Part shown: piece by piece, positions 1-10,584 of the stretch | Position numbering within the stretch: the first letter of the stretch is position 1 | Layout: the number at the start of each line of letters is the position of its first letter | Origin: Dendrocalamus latiflorus | Taxonomy: Eukaryota; Streptophyta; Magnoliopsida; Poales; Poaceae | Direction of reading: 5' to 3' | Assembly: GCA_017311315.1 (NCBI GenBank) | Contig: CM029654.1 | Coordinates: forward strand, 27,694,778-27,758,777 | DNA: 64,000 nucleotides | Translations under genes and position numbers: made by a program | Notes under the pieces: model-generated | The model's database searches: none | What the model saw: the letters and a program-made list of their open reading frames with translations, nothing else | What the model was told of the DNA's origin: nothing

Positions 1-2
1 GA

Positions 3-188
3 ATTAGAGATGGATGCTCCTTGCACGCATTCGAGAACCTTGCTGATGTGTCGACTTTAGGTAAGCACCTACTTATATATCATCATGCATTAAAAGTAAA
101 GAATGAAAAGGGAGATATTTCGGTAAGAATGCCACTGAATTCAAAAGCAACATGGTTTTCACTATGTTCGAACCAAACCCTTTCCTAA
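3..188 (+). other. Unrecognised open frame running in from the left edge
   Basis: The third forward frame is open from the window edge to a TAA at 186-188, about 61 codons. It contains a possible exon end near base 60, where TTTAG is followed by GTAAGC, a good plant splice donor. I do not recognise the peptide. It may be the end of an exon of a gene starting outside the window, or a chance open stretch in decayed repeat DNA. Confidence 0.2.
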
Positions 189-2900
189 AGTATGGCCAAA
201 TTTGAATCTCCTAACATCGAAAATGGGGATCCTGGAAGAAACTGAGTGAGACTAGCTACAAATCCAAATACTTTTGGGGGTAAGATTTATCACAAGAAAA
301 GGAACACATGCCAAGTGTGCCTGGAGTAGGCCATGCTTGTAGTTCTAGGGCTGAAGGCCACAGAAATATTCCGTACGCTCTTGCTGAAGGCCGAAACAGA
401 TGGGTTTGGCAGAGGCGGTCCTGTGCTGAATGCTGATTAGGATGGACGCCTTGATGTGTTAAAGTGCAGATTTGCAGCACCAAGTGACGCATCTGCCCTT
501 ACATCACCGAACTACATTTTAACGTTCATAATTAAATCGCCATGGCAGCCGTATAAATTCCCAACCAATTGTTGTTTCCAGTGGCTGCAACAACTGTTGT
601 GGCCTGATGTGCCAATTGTTGTTTCCCAACCAATTGTTGTTTCCAAGACTAAATAGCTTCAATTCACAAATCATCCAATAGATCATAATAAGAACAGCAA
701 ATCATTTTACAATCCCCCCTTTGCTGGTTTGCAAACCATAGCAAAACTATAAACTATTCTTCTTTGTCTTTGTTTTCACATCAAGATCAGTATAAACAAA
801 CGAGGAAAAAATAAATTGTAAACACCAAACTAACGAAACAAGGAGGAACAAATCCCCAAAGGTACATGGACTAATACAACACGATTTGCCTCTCTAGTGG
901 GCGGCGACCATCATGTCCGGCGGGTTCAGGAACTCCATAACTACCTCGACGGGCAGGTCCGGGCTCAGTGGCGGCGGCATGGTTCATTAGTTCTACTCTA
1001 CTTGTTGTCCATATTGTCCCCCCCCATATCCAATTCCTGGCTCCGCCCCTGGTGCTAGGGAGCATAATGGGTGTAGCCCGGTTTCCAAATGTTTTTTTTT
1101 CTTTTGCGTTATTTTTTGGGTGGGGTAGAAGGATAGTTGGTGGGGGTGGGAGTGTGGGACTATGGACAAAGTCTCCTTTCCTCTTCTCTACTAATGTAAA
1201 ATGTGAGTTTGTCCATTCACTATATCCCTCCTTCCTTTTCTCTGCCGTAGTGTGCTCCCGCATCTCCTTTTGACATACACGACATACACTGACATGTGGA
1301 CCTGTGCCGGCACACCCTCCTCAAACTGCTCGTGGCCTCACACCCCAACTATAACATGCCGAATTCTAGGGAATGCAAAAACAAGAAAATTTTAAAACTT
1401 TTTGCATGCATTTTATTCCATGGCTTTTTTATTGGAGTTTCTTCGGAAAAATAATTTTCAAACATAATTTTTTGGGAAAAGAAATGCATTTGATAGAATT
1501 CAATTTGAATTGAAAAATTGAACATCAAAAAATGATCCTAAAATGGCCTAGGAAAATTTATAGTGGAAATTATTTCAAAAACTCACGAAGATAATTACAG
1601 CATTGGAAATAAAATTTTGAACATATTTGAACATGTTCTTCAATTTATTCAAATCAAAATAGTGCTTTAAAATGCAAACGGAGAACTTCCATGAGTTTTG
1701 GCAAAACCATAAGGCAAATAAAATTTTAGAAAAAATACTCAATGATCTAAACTATGTCAGGAGCCTCCACAGATATTTTCATAATTTTTGAAGCTAATTT
1801 GGTGCGTCTAAAAATTTCCTAAAACTCTTAGCCGAGTAAAAATGCCTTCTTCTGTTAATCCATTCCACTTTCCTTTACACGAAAATGTATTCTTGCAAAA
1901 CTCGTTTTCTCTCTATCACTGAAAGTCCTGATGCTAATGAGTGGGACTGGACCCCACTCGTTAGGTCACCTTACCTTCGCCCGCAAACGTGCTTAGCCCA
2001 GTCGCAGGGGTTGTCATCTACCTCCACACACCGCACCACTCCACTGCGACGTGCCAGGAGTTTTTGACGCTGTGTCCACCATTTTCCCCTATAGCAACCT
2101 GACACCAAGCCATTGCATCACTGTGTCGAGTCTCTCCCATCCTTGTCCCTTCTGAGCGTCGCACACCATTAAGAAGAACCGGCTGCGCCAGCTCTGCCAT
2201 GCTCGGGAGATCTCGCGAAGCAGCTCTCGGTCATCTCATCCCTATAAATCCTTCCTTACAGTGTCATTCTCTCTCAGCTCACCTCCTCGGTCTCTTGCAT
2301 GTGTTTCTAGAGCACCTTGCTCATTGAAACACCAGAAAACCAAAGTTGTTTGTGACGCCGACGAGCATGCCACTATGTTCTAGCATCTCCAGTGATCCTC
2401 CTCTCTTTCTAATTACATCACAGTGTGTCACACCTCCTCTTTAAGCACCATGTTCACTTAATTGACTTGCTATGCAGTGAATCGCTTGAGCTACGCTTCC
2501 TTCCTCATCTTCAGCTAGAAGCATCACCCCTAGCCACTAATATCGTAATTGTCGACGTTTACACCCTGTGGGAGTTAGACCCAATAGTACCAAAATAGAT
2601 TGATATTGAAAAGTACATATTCGAGCTCTCAAATCTCCTCTATAAGCCCGTAGTAGGAGCTTAGACCAACAGTACTGAACTGCTCATGAATTGCATCTAT
2701 ACGGACAAATGAGTTTCTGGACTGTGCTCTTTATATCCTGATATGTTGTATAAAATATGTACCCATTTATGTCATATCCTTACTGTGTTATAATTGTAAA
2801 CTTTAGCCCTTTTACTAACCATTTCCATGTCACTTGATAACCTCCTAGTGAATCACGCCTTCAATCATTCGTTGAACCAATGGTTGTGCTGTCTCATGAT
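189..2900. other. Non-coding region, probably decayed repeat DNA
   Basis: No convincing gene is seen. Bases 1340-1860 are AT-rich, and the wording around 1760-1800 (cctccacagatattttcat...) resembles the AT-rich start of the large gypsy LTRs later in the window, so this may be an old fragment of such an LTR. A 28-codon minus-strand frame lies at 894-980. The rest shows no repeat boundaries I could define. Confidence 0.35.
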
Positions 2901-3386
2901 CTAAACCTCCAATCGGCCAGGATTCTCTTGGTGTAGAATGTCCTTGTGCTCATTAATATACGAGAACACTTCTGTTATATGTTGCAAGACCGTCAAATGG
3001 GATTGAGTGTACGTATCCAGATCGGGAGTTATTGCTTTCCTTCCAATGGTACCCATACCCTCTAACCACCACTCGTGACGAGATAGAGGCACACATATCA
3101 GTCCGACCTGAGCCATATAATTGACATAGAACTTAATGATCTCTTTAGTTGCATAATCTTCGATGATGTTGCCCTCTGGCCGAGATCGATTCCGTACATA
3201 AGACTTAAGAATTTCCATGTACCTCTCGAATGGGTACATATGATATAGAAACATGAAGCTGCATATCTTTATCTCTTTTACAAGATGGAAGATGAGATAG
3301 ACCATAATATCAAAAAATAATAGAGGGAAATATATCTCAAGATAATATAGAGTTGTCACCACCTTACCTTGCAGACTGCAGAGCAC
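2901..3386 (-). pseudogene. CACTA (En/Spm) TNP2-type transposase fragment, DUF4218 region
   Basis: The minus-strand peptide matches the DUF4218 region that follows the TNP2 transposase domain in plant CACTA elements. Diagnostic stretches are FFDIMVYLIFHLVKE, then MYPFERYMEILKSYVRNR, then RPEGNIIEDY, and near the end NEHKDIL. The family carries out cut-and-paste transposition of En/Spm-type elements. Only one exon-sized piece is present: no DDE catalytic region, no CACTA terminus and no partner gene are recognisable beside it. The sequence just upstream, near 3380, contains GTAAGG and may be an exon junction. I read this as an old fragment, separate from the CACTA element at the right end of the window. 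Confidence 0.75.
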
Positions 3387-4995
3387 TTAGTCCATCAAGA
3401 CCTATGACCCTCTAAGCAGTTGGTAAATATTTTCAGATTATCGCAATCAAAGCACGGTCAATATATATATTATATCCTTTTCTTCATTATGTCCTGCTCG
3501 ACTGCTCTTCTAAAAGCAAACACACCATCAATGTACTCTTCATTCACACGATTCTCAACGTACATCCAACTCTGGTCCATCTACGCTACGCATATAACAA
3601 ATTTGTGTCAAATTAGATTAATGCTTCTATAGCTAGCTAGCCTAATGCTTACACATAATTGTCATATACCTTAAATTATTTATCTAAAGTAGCTTGCCAC
3701 ACACTATTCATGAAGCAACACACATACACAAACCAAGTAAGAATATATTAAAGTAAACTAAGAGTAGTGATCTATTCTTAAATTAGACCAAACTACCAAG
3801 TTAGATCTAAACATAGCTATCATCTCTCTATACTATAATGCATATAATCACAAATAAATACTAATCTCAAATCACCAAGAACACATTGATATACAAGCAC
3901 ACTTGCAAATCTGCGGTATGATTTCACCAAACTCCCCAACGCTGTCCGCCTTAGATTTGTCAGGACTGGTTTGGCGAGGTATTTAATAACGCGATGTATC
4001 ACAAACACTTCCAAGTTCTAACAACGAACCATCTCTGATAATTATTTTATAACAAATAATTCATATTAAGAACCATATGTGATAGATTGAGATGAGGGGT
4101 TCTAAGTGGTCAAGGGGCCTTTGGACTTTTTCCAAAATTGGCTTTTGGACGTTGTACGTTTGTGCTATTTGCCAAAACACATGGCAAAATCGATATTTGG
4201 CTGATTGACACTGGAAATTTGCACGCATTTTTCATGTGAATCAAGGATATCATCACAAGGCCTTTACAATACATCTTTAGTGTAAGCTACACCCGCAAAG
4301 ATTTCATCTGAGGGTGATTACATCCACTACACCCATACCCCATCTTGTGGCACACAACGGCTTACACCAGCAGCACAACCCATGTCCATAACGGCTTAAA
4401 ACTAGCGACACGACTCGTAGGTCACCCTAATGGTGCAACTCGCACTGGTGGATACAAATTATTTAGTCAGATCAACACTATTATAGACTTTTAGTTGTAT
4501 TGTTTTACATTGAGAGGTCATCATATGATTAAGCTCTTAAGTTATCTGGATGGTGCATACCACATACCACTATTTCTTGTGCTACATTTGCACCAACCAT
4601 TATATTATCTACATAGATATGGTGGCAGTAAGTTTTAGGGTTTCAAGAAGCATAAAAATATGTTATTCCAAAATACAAGTCATTTCCCTCCAATGACTGT
4701 CCAAAACAAGTTTTATGTTCAAACGATGATTATTAGGATAATTTAATGTCCTAGGACTCAAGCAAGACTAGCATGACGCTTAAGGACCGCTTGATTGATG
4801 GCTAGATGTTTTTTGTGTGTTTTTGCATGACAAACTACTAACCTCTCTCAACCTAATTTTATGAATAAATTGTACCTGATATCCAAGATATTATATTAAT
4901 TTGGATCCGCCAAGATAAGCGGAGTAACCCTTTCCAAACATTGTGAACATATCCATTAGATGAATACTAATAAGATATTGTGACCAGTGAGATAT
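3387..4995. other. Non-coding region upstream of the LTR element
   Basis: I see no gene, terminal repeat or tandem array that I can support in these 1.6 kb. The sequence is moderately AT-rich with only short open frames. Its right end is the interrupted upstream flank of the DUF4220 locus: the CCAAC at 4996-5000 recurs at 16852-16856 on the far side of the LTR element. Confidence 0.4.
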
Positions 4996-5000
4996 CCAAC

Positions 5001-5245
5001 TGTCGTAGGGGTGGCCCCCACCTAAACCCAGCAGGCCTGGTACGAAGTTATAAGGCCCAGAATAGGCCACGTGTAATGACACAAATACCCCTGAAGGGGA
5101 TGATCAGCTGTAATGGCATAACTGTAAAAGCACTCCCCCATGTATATATATAGAATACCGGCCATGGGGAAGGGGCAGGCCATCATACTCATTTCCATCA
5201 CTCTCCACTACCATCTCTCTCTCTATTTGGTCTGTAGCCACAAAA
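5001..5245 (+). repeat. 5' LTR of the non-autonomous gypsy element
   Basis: This 245-bp repeat starts TGTCGTAGGGGTGG and ends CCACAAAA, and matches 16536-16851. Differences by eye are about five substitutions plus small indels and one large microsatellite difference. A TATATATA stretch at 5139-5150 could serve as the core promoter. The 3' copy ends CCACAACA, which restores the usual TG...CA ends. Confidence 0.9.
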
Positions 5246-5247
5246 GT

Positions 5248-5265
5248 TGGCGCCGTCCGTGGGGA
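5248..5265 (+). other. Primer binding site
   Basis: TGGCGCCGTCCGTGGGG begins two bases after the 5' LTR. The TGGCGCCG start is typical of Athila/Tat-type gypsy elements and differs from the TGGTATCAGAGC initiator-tRNA site used by the other LTR elements here. I did not identify the matching tRNA. Confidence 0.7.
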
Positions 5266-5299
5266 GGACAAGGACAAGCCTGAAGACCGAAGAAGAAGG

Positions 5300-7843
5300 A
5301 TGGCACCGAAAAAAGCTTCGTCAGCGGCGGCGAAGGGAAAGAAGGCGGCCGGGCCGGAGCGTCGTATGAGTACCAGGGCTTCGGCATCGGCAGCGGCGGG
5401 CGCGGGTGGCGACGCAGGCGCGGCGGCCGAAGACGTCGACGTCCGCGCGGTGACGACCAACCTCATCACCGGCACCGCGACGACCAACCCCGTCGCCGGC
5501 ACCGCGACGACCAACCTCGTCACCGGCACCGCGATGACCAACCCCGTCGCCGGCACCGCGACGACCAACCTCGTCACCGGCACCGCGACGACCAACCCCG
5601 TCACCGGCACTGCGACGACCAACCCCGTCACCGGCGTTGCGGGGACGGACCCCGCGGTCGAGGACGTCGATGCTGGTGCGGCGACAACCGACCCCGCCGA
5701 CGCAACGACAGCTGACCACGTCGCCCCCGCTGCAACCCTCACCGGCAGCGCGGACCGGGCGATTCGAGGTAGCCACGATGGAGCGACCGGCAGCTCAGGA
5801 CCTCGCGACGCGGTCGTGCCCGCGCCGATCCGCCCGTTGGGAGTACCGGCGACCCCGCCTGCACAGGCGGTGGAAAGCACCCTGCTGGCGGCCCTCAACG
5901 CGTTCCAGCGGGAGCTAGGGGACCTTCGCGGAGCCGTCCGAGATATGCAAGAGGCTCGGAGCCAGCAGGCCGCGCCAGTGATCGCGCCCGAGCCCACGCC
6001 GGAGAGGGCGGACAGTCGCGAAGCCCCCACGTCGAGCCGCGTGCCGCTGCGGCGTGTAGATCCGGAGTCCCTGCTTTCGGCGGGGTTGCAGCAAGCGGCA
6101 TGGCCCGAAGACTTCAAGTTTCCTAGCGCCATTGACTCGTATAAAGGCGACACGGACCCCCGCGAGTTCGGGCGCGTGTACGAAACCGCGATCGAAGCCG
6201 CGGGCGGAGACGACACCACGAAGGCAAAGGGACTCCCCCTCGCGCTGCAAGGCGTGGCGCTCTCTTGGTTCTTTACCATAGAGCCGGGCTCCATCTACGC
6301 GTGGGAGCAGCTTCGCGTCCGCCTCCACAACAACTTCCAAGGAAACTACGTCGACCGAGTCGACGCGGACCAACTCTTTGCTGTAAAGCAAAAACCCTCG
6401 GAGAAGCTCCGGGACTACTTCAAGCGCTTCGCCAAGATTCGATGCCAAGTGAAAGACGTTAACGAAACCACCATCGTTAATGCAGCCATACAGGGCCTTC
6501 GTCCGGGCCCGATGGCCGAGTACAATGCACGAAAGCCAATCAAGACGGTGGCGAAGCTCTTCGACAAAATGGAGGAATATGCCAGGGCGGAAGAAGACGC
6601 GCGGCGAAGGAAAGGGGACGACTCCGACACCAACCAGGCCGGCGCCTCGGCAAAAGCCGAAGATCCTCCGAAGAACGACTATTCCAAGGGAAAACGTAAG
6701 CAGGAGTCGTCCAGGGACGCGCCCGACCGTAGGGACGCCTCGCATAAGGAGTCGTCCGATCAGCCCAAGCGCGGCCAGCAGAGGTCGAGGCGAAACCGGT
6801 ACGTCCTCGACATTGAGGGCGGTTCCGATGAGGGCGCTCCTACGGGCCGAGGCGGTCGGGGGCGCCGTGGCCGCGGGTGCGGCCGTGGTCGGGGCCGCGA
6901 CGATAAAGGTCGTGGAGATTACGATGACCAGCACCAGGGACTGTGGTGCGTAGTCCACAGCCGCGGCAATCACGATACCCGCACCTGCACCTCCATCGCG
7001 GCACTCCGCGATAGCGTCGCTAGGGACAGGAACCCGGAGACGCGTCCGCCTGCGGTGGCCCACGTCCAATTCTCGTACGAGGCCCCCATGCAGGTACAGG
7101 CGCAAGGGATGCAACCCCAGGAAGGCACCTTGCAGATCCAAGCTCACGTCCAGCAGCCTCGGGAGGGCCTCCTGTCGCTGCAGGCTCCGGAGGCAACCCA
7201 CCGCATGATCATTAACGTCATATCCGGAGGCTCGGCGCTGGAATTCGCCTCAGCACGGCAGCAGAAGGCCTATGCGCGAAGACTACATCATGTGGCGGCA
7301 TACCCAGTGCAAGCACCCCCGGACTGGGTGCAGCACGAAGTTACATTCACACCCGACGACGCCCAAGGCGTGGACTTCCCTCATCAGGACCCCCTGGTCA
7401 TCCGGGTCACTATCGCGGGTTGCGACGTGGGGCGCGCCCTGGTGGACGGCGGTAGCTCCACAAACGTATTGTTTGCGGCGGCCTTCGACCAGCTGGGGAT
7501 CCCTCGAAGCCGCCTAGGGCCCACGGGAATCCCACTGCAGGGCTTCGGGGGACAACCCCTGCGGGCGCTGGGACAAGTAGGTCTTCAAGTCTCCTTCGGC
7601 CAAGATGACAATGTGCGGGCCGAAGATGCCACCTTCGACGTGGTCGACCTTCCGTACCCCTACAATGCCATATTAGGGCGCCCAATCCTCAACTCCTTCG
7701 GTGCGGTACCACATCACGGCTATCTATGCATGAAGATCCCGGGTCCCCGGGTCATCATCACCGTCCGAGGCGACCAGGATATGGCCCGGCGCATCGAGCC
7801 AGGTATCATGTGCCCGCGTCGCGAAGCCCAACGGCGCTCCTAG
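5300..7843 (+). CDS. Gag-protease polyprotein of the non-autonomous gypsy element
   Basis: 847 codons, starting at the first ATG after the primer site. Residues 1-120 are low complexity with seven 9-residue repeats. Residues about 270-440 are a retrotransposon Gag capsid domain (tryptophan in LSWFF, then FQGNYVD and LRDYFKRFAKIR). A basic Arg/Gly-rich stretch (residues 480-540) precedes a Cys/His cluster, WCVVHSRGNHDTRTC, in place of a standard CCHC knuckle. Residues about 690-820 are a retropepsin-like domain with ALVDGGSSTNVLF as active site and YNAILGRPIL as the downstream ILGR motif. The Asp-Gly-Gly variant is known in Tat-type elements. The frame ends before any reverse transcriptase, and the arrays follow directly. 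The frame is open, so the protein may still be expressed, giving particles and processing but no DNA synthesis or integration. Confidence 0.9.
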   Translation: MAPKKASSAAAKGKKAAGPERRMSTRASASAAAGAGGDAGAAAEDVDVRAVTTNLITGTATTNPVAGTATTNLVTGTAMTNPVAGTATTNLVTGTATTNPVTGTATTNPVTGVAGTDPAVEDVDAGAATTDPADATTADHVAPAATLTGSADRAIRGSHDGATGSSGPRDAVVPAPIRPLGVPATPPAQAVESTLLAALNAFQRELGDLRGAVRDMQEARSQQAAPVIAPEPTPERADSREAPTSSRVPLRRVDPESLLSAGLQQAAWPEDFKFPSAIDSYKGDTDPREFGRVYETAIEAAGGDDTTKAKGLPLALQGVALSWFFTIEPGSIYAWEQLRVRLHNNFQGNYVDRVDADQLFAVKQKPSEKLRDYFKRFAKIRCQVKDVNETTIVNAAIQGLRPGPMAEYNARKPIKTVAKLFDKMEEYARAEEDARRRKGDDSDTNQAGASAKAEDPPKNDYSKGKRKQESSRDAPDRRDASHKESSDQPKRGQQRSRRNRYVLDIEGGSDEGAPTGRGGRGRRGRGCGRGRGRDDKGRGDYDDQHQGLWCVVHSRGNHDTRTCTSIAALRDSVARDRNPETRPPAVAHVQFSYEAPMQVQAQGMQPQEGTLQIQAHVQQPREGLLSLQAPEATHRMIINVISGGSALEFASARQQKAYARRLHHVAAYPVQAPPDWVQHEVTFTPDDAQGVDFPHQDPLVIRVTIAGCDVGRALVDGGSSTNVLFAAAFDQLGIPRSRLGPTGIPLQGFGGQPLRALGQVGLQVSFGQDDNVRAEDATFDVVDLPYPYNAILGRPILNSFGAVPHHGYLCMKIPGPRVIITVRGDQDMARRIEPGIMCPRREAQRRS
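5452..5640 (+). repeat. 27-bp minisatellite inside gag (seven 9-residue repeats)
   Basis: Seven head-to-tail copies of a 27-bp unit encode TTN(L/P)(V/I)(T/A)GTA. Because the unit is a multiple of three, copy number can change without breaking the frame. Units with Leu and Pro at the fourth position mostly alternate. Confidence 0.9.
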
Positions 7844-8092
7844 AGCCGGCGTCACAGTGCGGAGGTCCGCGGGGCCATTCGGAGGCACCTTGGCGGGCCC
7901 TGCAGAGGTCTAGCGACTAGAGGCTTCGGCCGCACCAAGGGCAAACGGTTAGTATATCCACCCCTTGTAATTACTTGCCCGCGCAAACGGGGATGTAATG
8001 AAGATCACCGTTTGTCGCTAATCTTTCTTCATCATACGCAAGTACGTGGCGGAGGCGCGCGCAGGCTTCGCCAGCGCGCGCGCTCCCGCAGT

Positions 8093-8770
8093 ACAAACAA
8101 AGACGCACGTTCGCGTGTGCACTCGCCGTAGCCAGGGGTACGGGACTGAGTATAAATCAAAGTCGCACGTTCGCGTGTGCACTCGCCGTAGCCAAAGGTG
8201 ACCGGTCTGAGTATAAACAAAGACGCACGTTCGCGTGTGCACTCGCCGTAGCCAGGGGTACGGGCCTGAGTATAAACAAAGACGCACGTTCGCGTGTGCA
8301 CTCACCGTAGCCAGGGGTACGGGACTGAGTATAAATCGAAGTCGCACGTTCGCGTGTGCACTCGCCGTAGCCAAAGGTGACGGGCCTGAGTATAAACAAA
8401 GACGCACGTTCGCGTGTGCACTCGCCGTAGCCAGGGGTACGGGACTGAGTATAAATCGAAGTCGCACGTTCGCGTGTGCACACGCCGTAGCCAAAGGTGA
8501 CGGGCCTGAGTATAAACAAAGACGCACGTTCGCGTGTGCACTCGCCGTAGCCAGGGGTACGGGACTGAGTATAAACCGAAGTCGCACGTTCGCGTGTGCA
8601 CTCGCCGTAGCCAAAGGTGACGGGCCTGAGCATAAACAAAGACGCACGTTCGCGTGTGCACTCGCCGTAGCCAGGGGTACGGGACTGAGTATAAACCGAA
8701 GTCGCACGTTCGCTTGTGCACTCGCCATAGCCAAAGGTGACGGGCCTGAGTATAAACAAAGACGCATCGG
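8093..8770 (+). repeat. 60-bp tandem array with 120-bp higher-order units
   Basis: About eleven copies of a 60-bp unit begin with GCACGTTCGCGTGTGCACTC. Two variants alternate over most of the array: one has CCAGGGGTACGGGACTGAG, the other CCAAAGGTGACGGGCCTGAG. The real repeat period is therefore 120 bp. Each unit has a TATAAA core. Frames stay open on both strands only because 60 is a multiple of three, so I do not call coding sequence here. Confidence 0.93.
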
Positions 8771-8779
8771 GGGGACGCC

Positions 8780-10090
8780 CTCACGCGCACCAGTCTACGG
8801 ACTTTAAATAAGACGTAGCGTCGAGGTCCGCCTCCGCACGCACCAGTCTACGGACTTTAAATAAGACGTAGCGTCGAGGTTCGCCTTCGCGTGCACCAGC
8901 CTACGGACTTTAAATAAGACGTAGCGTCGAGGTCCGCCTCTGCACGCACCAGTCTATGGACTTTAAATAAGACATAGCGTCGAGGTTCGCCTCCGCACGC
9001 ACCAGTCCACGGACTCTAAATAAGACGTAGCGTCGAGGTCTGCTTCCGCACGCACCAGTCTATGGACTCTAAATAAGACGTAGCGTCGAGGTCTGCCTCC
9101 GCACGCGCGGGTCTCCGGACTATAAAGGAAGATGTAGCGTCGAGGTCCGCCTCCGCACGCACTAGTCCACGGACTCTAAATAAGACGTAGCGTCGAGGTC
9201 TGCCTCCGCACGCGCGAGTCTCCGGACTATAAAGGAAGACGTAGCGTCGAGGTCCGCCTCCGCACGCACTAGTCCACAGACTCTAAATAAGACGTAGCGT
9301 CGAGGTCTGCCTCCGCACGCGCGAGTCTCCGGACTATAAAGGAAGACGTAGCGTCGAGGTCCACCTCCGCACGCACTAGTCCACGGACTCTAAATAAGAC
9401 GTAGCGTCGAGGTCTGCCTCCGCACGCGCGAGTCTCCGGACTATAAAGGAAGACGTAGCGTCGAGGTCTGCCTCCGCACGCGCGAGTCCACGGACTCTAA
9501 ATAAGACGTAGCGTCGAGGTCTGCCTCCGCACGCGCGAGTCTCCGGACTATAAACAAAGACGTAGCGTCGAGGTCCGCCTCCGCACGCACCAGTCCACGG
9601 ACTCTAAATAAGACGTAGTGTCGAGGTCTGCCTCCGCACGCGCGAGTCTCCGGACTATAAACGAAGACGTAGCGTCGAGGTCCGCCTCCGCACGCACCAG
9701 TCCACGGACTCTAAATAAGACGTAGCATCGAGGTCTGCCTCCGCACGCGCGAGTCTCCGGACTATAAAGGAAGACGTAGCGTCGAGGTCCGCCTCCGCAC
9801 GCACTAGTCCACGGACTCTAAATAAGACGTAGCGTCGAGGTCTGCCTCCGCACACGCGAGTCACCTGACTATATAGGAAGACGTAGCGTCGAGGTCCGCC
9901 TCTGCACGCACTAGTCCACAGACTCTAAATAAGACGTAGCGTCGAGGTCTGCCTCCGCACGCGCGAGTCTCCGGACTATAAAGGAAGTCGTAGCGTCGAG
10001 GTCCACCTCCGCACACGCCAGTCTACAGACTATCAAAAGGCGAAGCGTTGAGGTCCGCCTCCGCACACGCCAGTCTACGGGCTGTAAAAA
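8780..10090 (+). repeat. 53-bp tandem array, partly dimeric
   Basis: About 24 copies of a 53-bp unit share AAGACGTAGCGTCGAGGTC and CGCACGC. Early copies are all of the CAGTCTACGGACTTTAAATA type. From about 9100 a second type (GAGTCTCCGGACTATAAAGG) alternates with it, giving 106-bp dimers. The last copies, after 9990, are degenerate. AGTCC and GGACT flank a 2-base centre in many units and can pair. Confidence 0.92.
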
Positions 10091-10584
10091 GGCGAGGTGC
10101 CAAGGACTGCCCCCGTAAGCGCCGTTCTAAGGAACCCTTGCGCAGCTACTTCGCCAACGGTGCGCGTCGAGCGCGAAGATCTCGTCCCCGCGCAGCATGC
10201 GGCGTACCGGTGAATCCAAAGTGGCATCAACACAGCGCATATCCTAAAATGCCAGAAAATCTGCATACCGGAAAAATCACAAGTACAAAGGTCCGGCAAC
10301 ATCCTTGCCGCTCTAAGCCGCTATCCCGCGGGTTCGTCCTTAACATGTGCTAGAGTTGGGGCCCCGCTCGAAGAAGGTCGGCCCGCCCAAAAGTCCAGCG
10401 ACTCTTCGGCCCTTCGCCAGCGTCGAAGGCGTCGCCGGGTTGGAAGGTCGGCCGCAAGAAGCCGGCCCCAGCAAGGAAGTTGCCCGGGATATAGGCGAAA
10501 GTCAGAATAAATGCAGCAAGTGTGTACTCCATTCGCAAAGAGAGGGAGCAGTACAACACACGCCTACACCTAGGCACCGCGGCG

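Noticed and set aside
8018..8807. Long open frames on both strands across the 60-bp array (up to about 250 codons)
   Set aside because: The unit is a multiple of three without stops in several frames, so all stay open together. The peptides are plain repeats with no domain.
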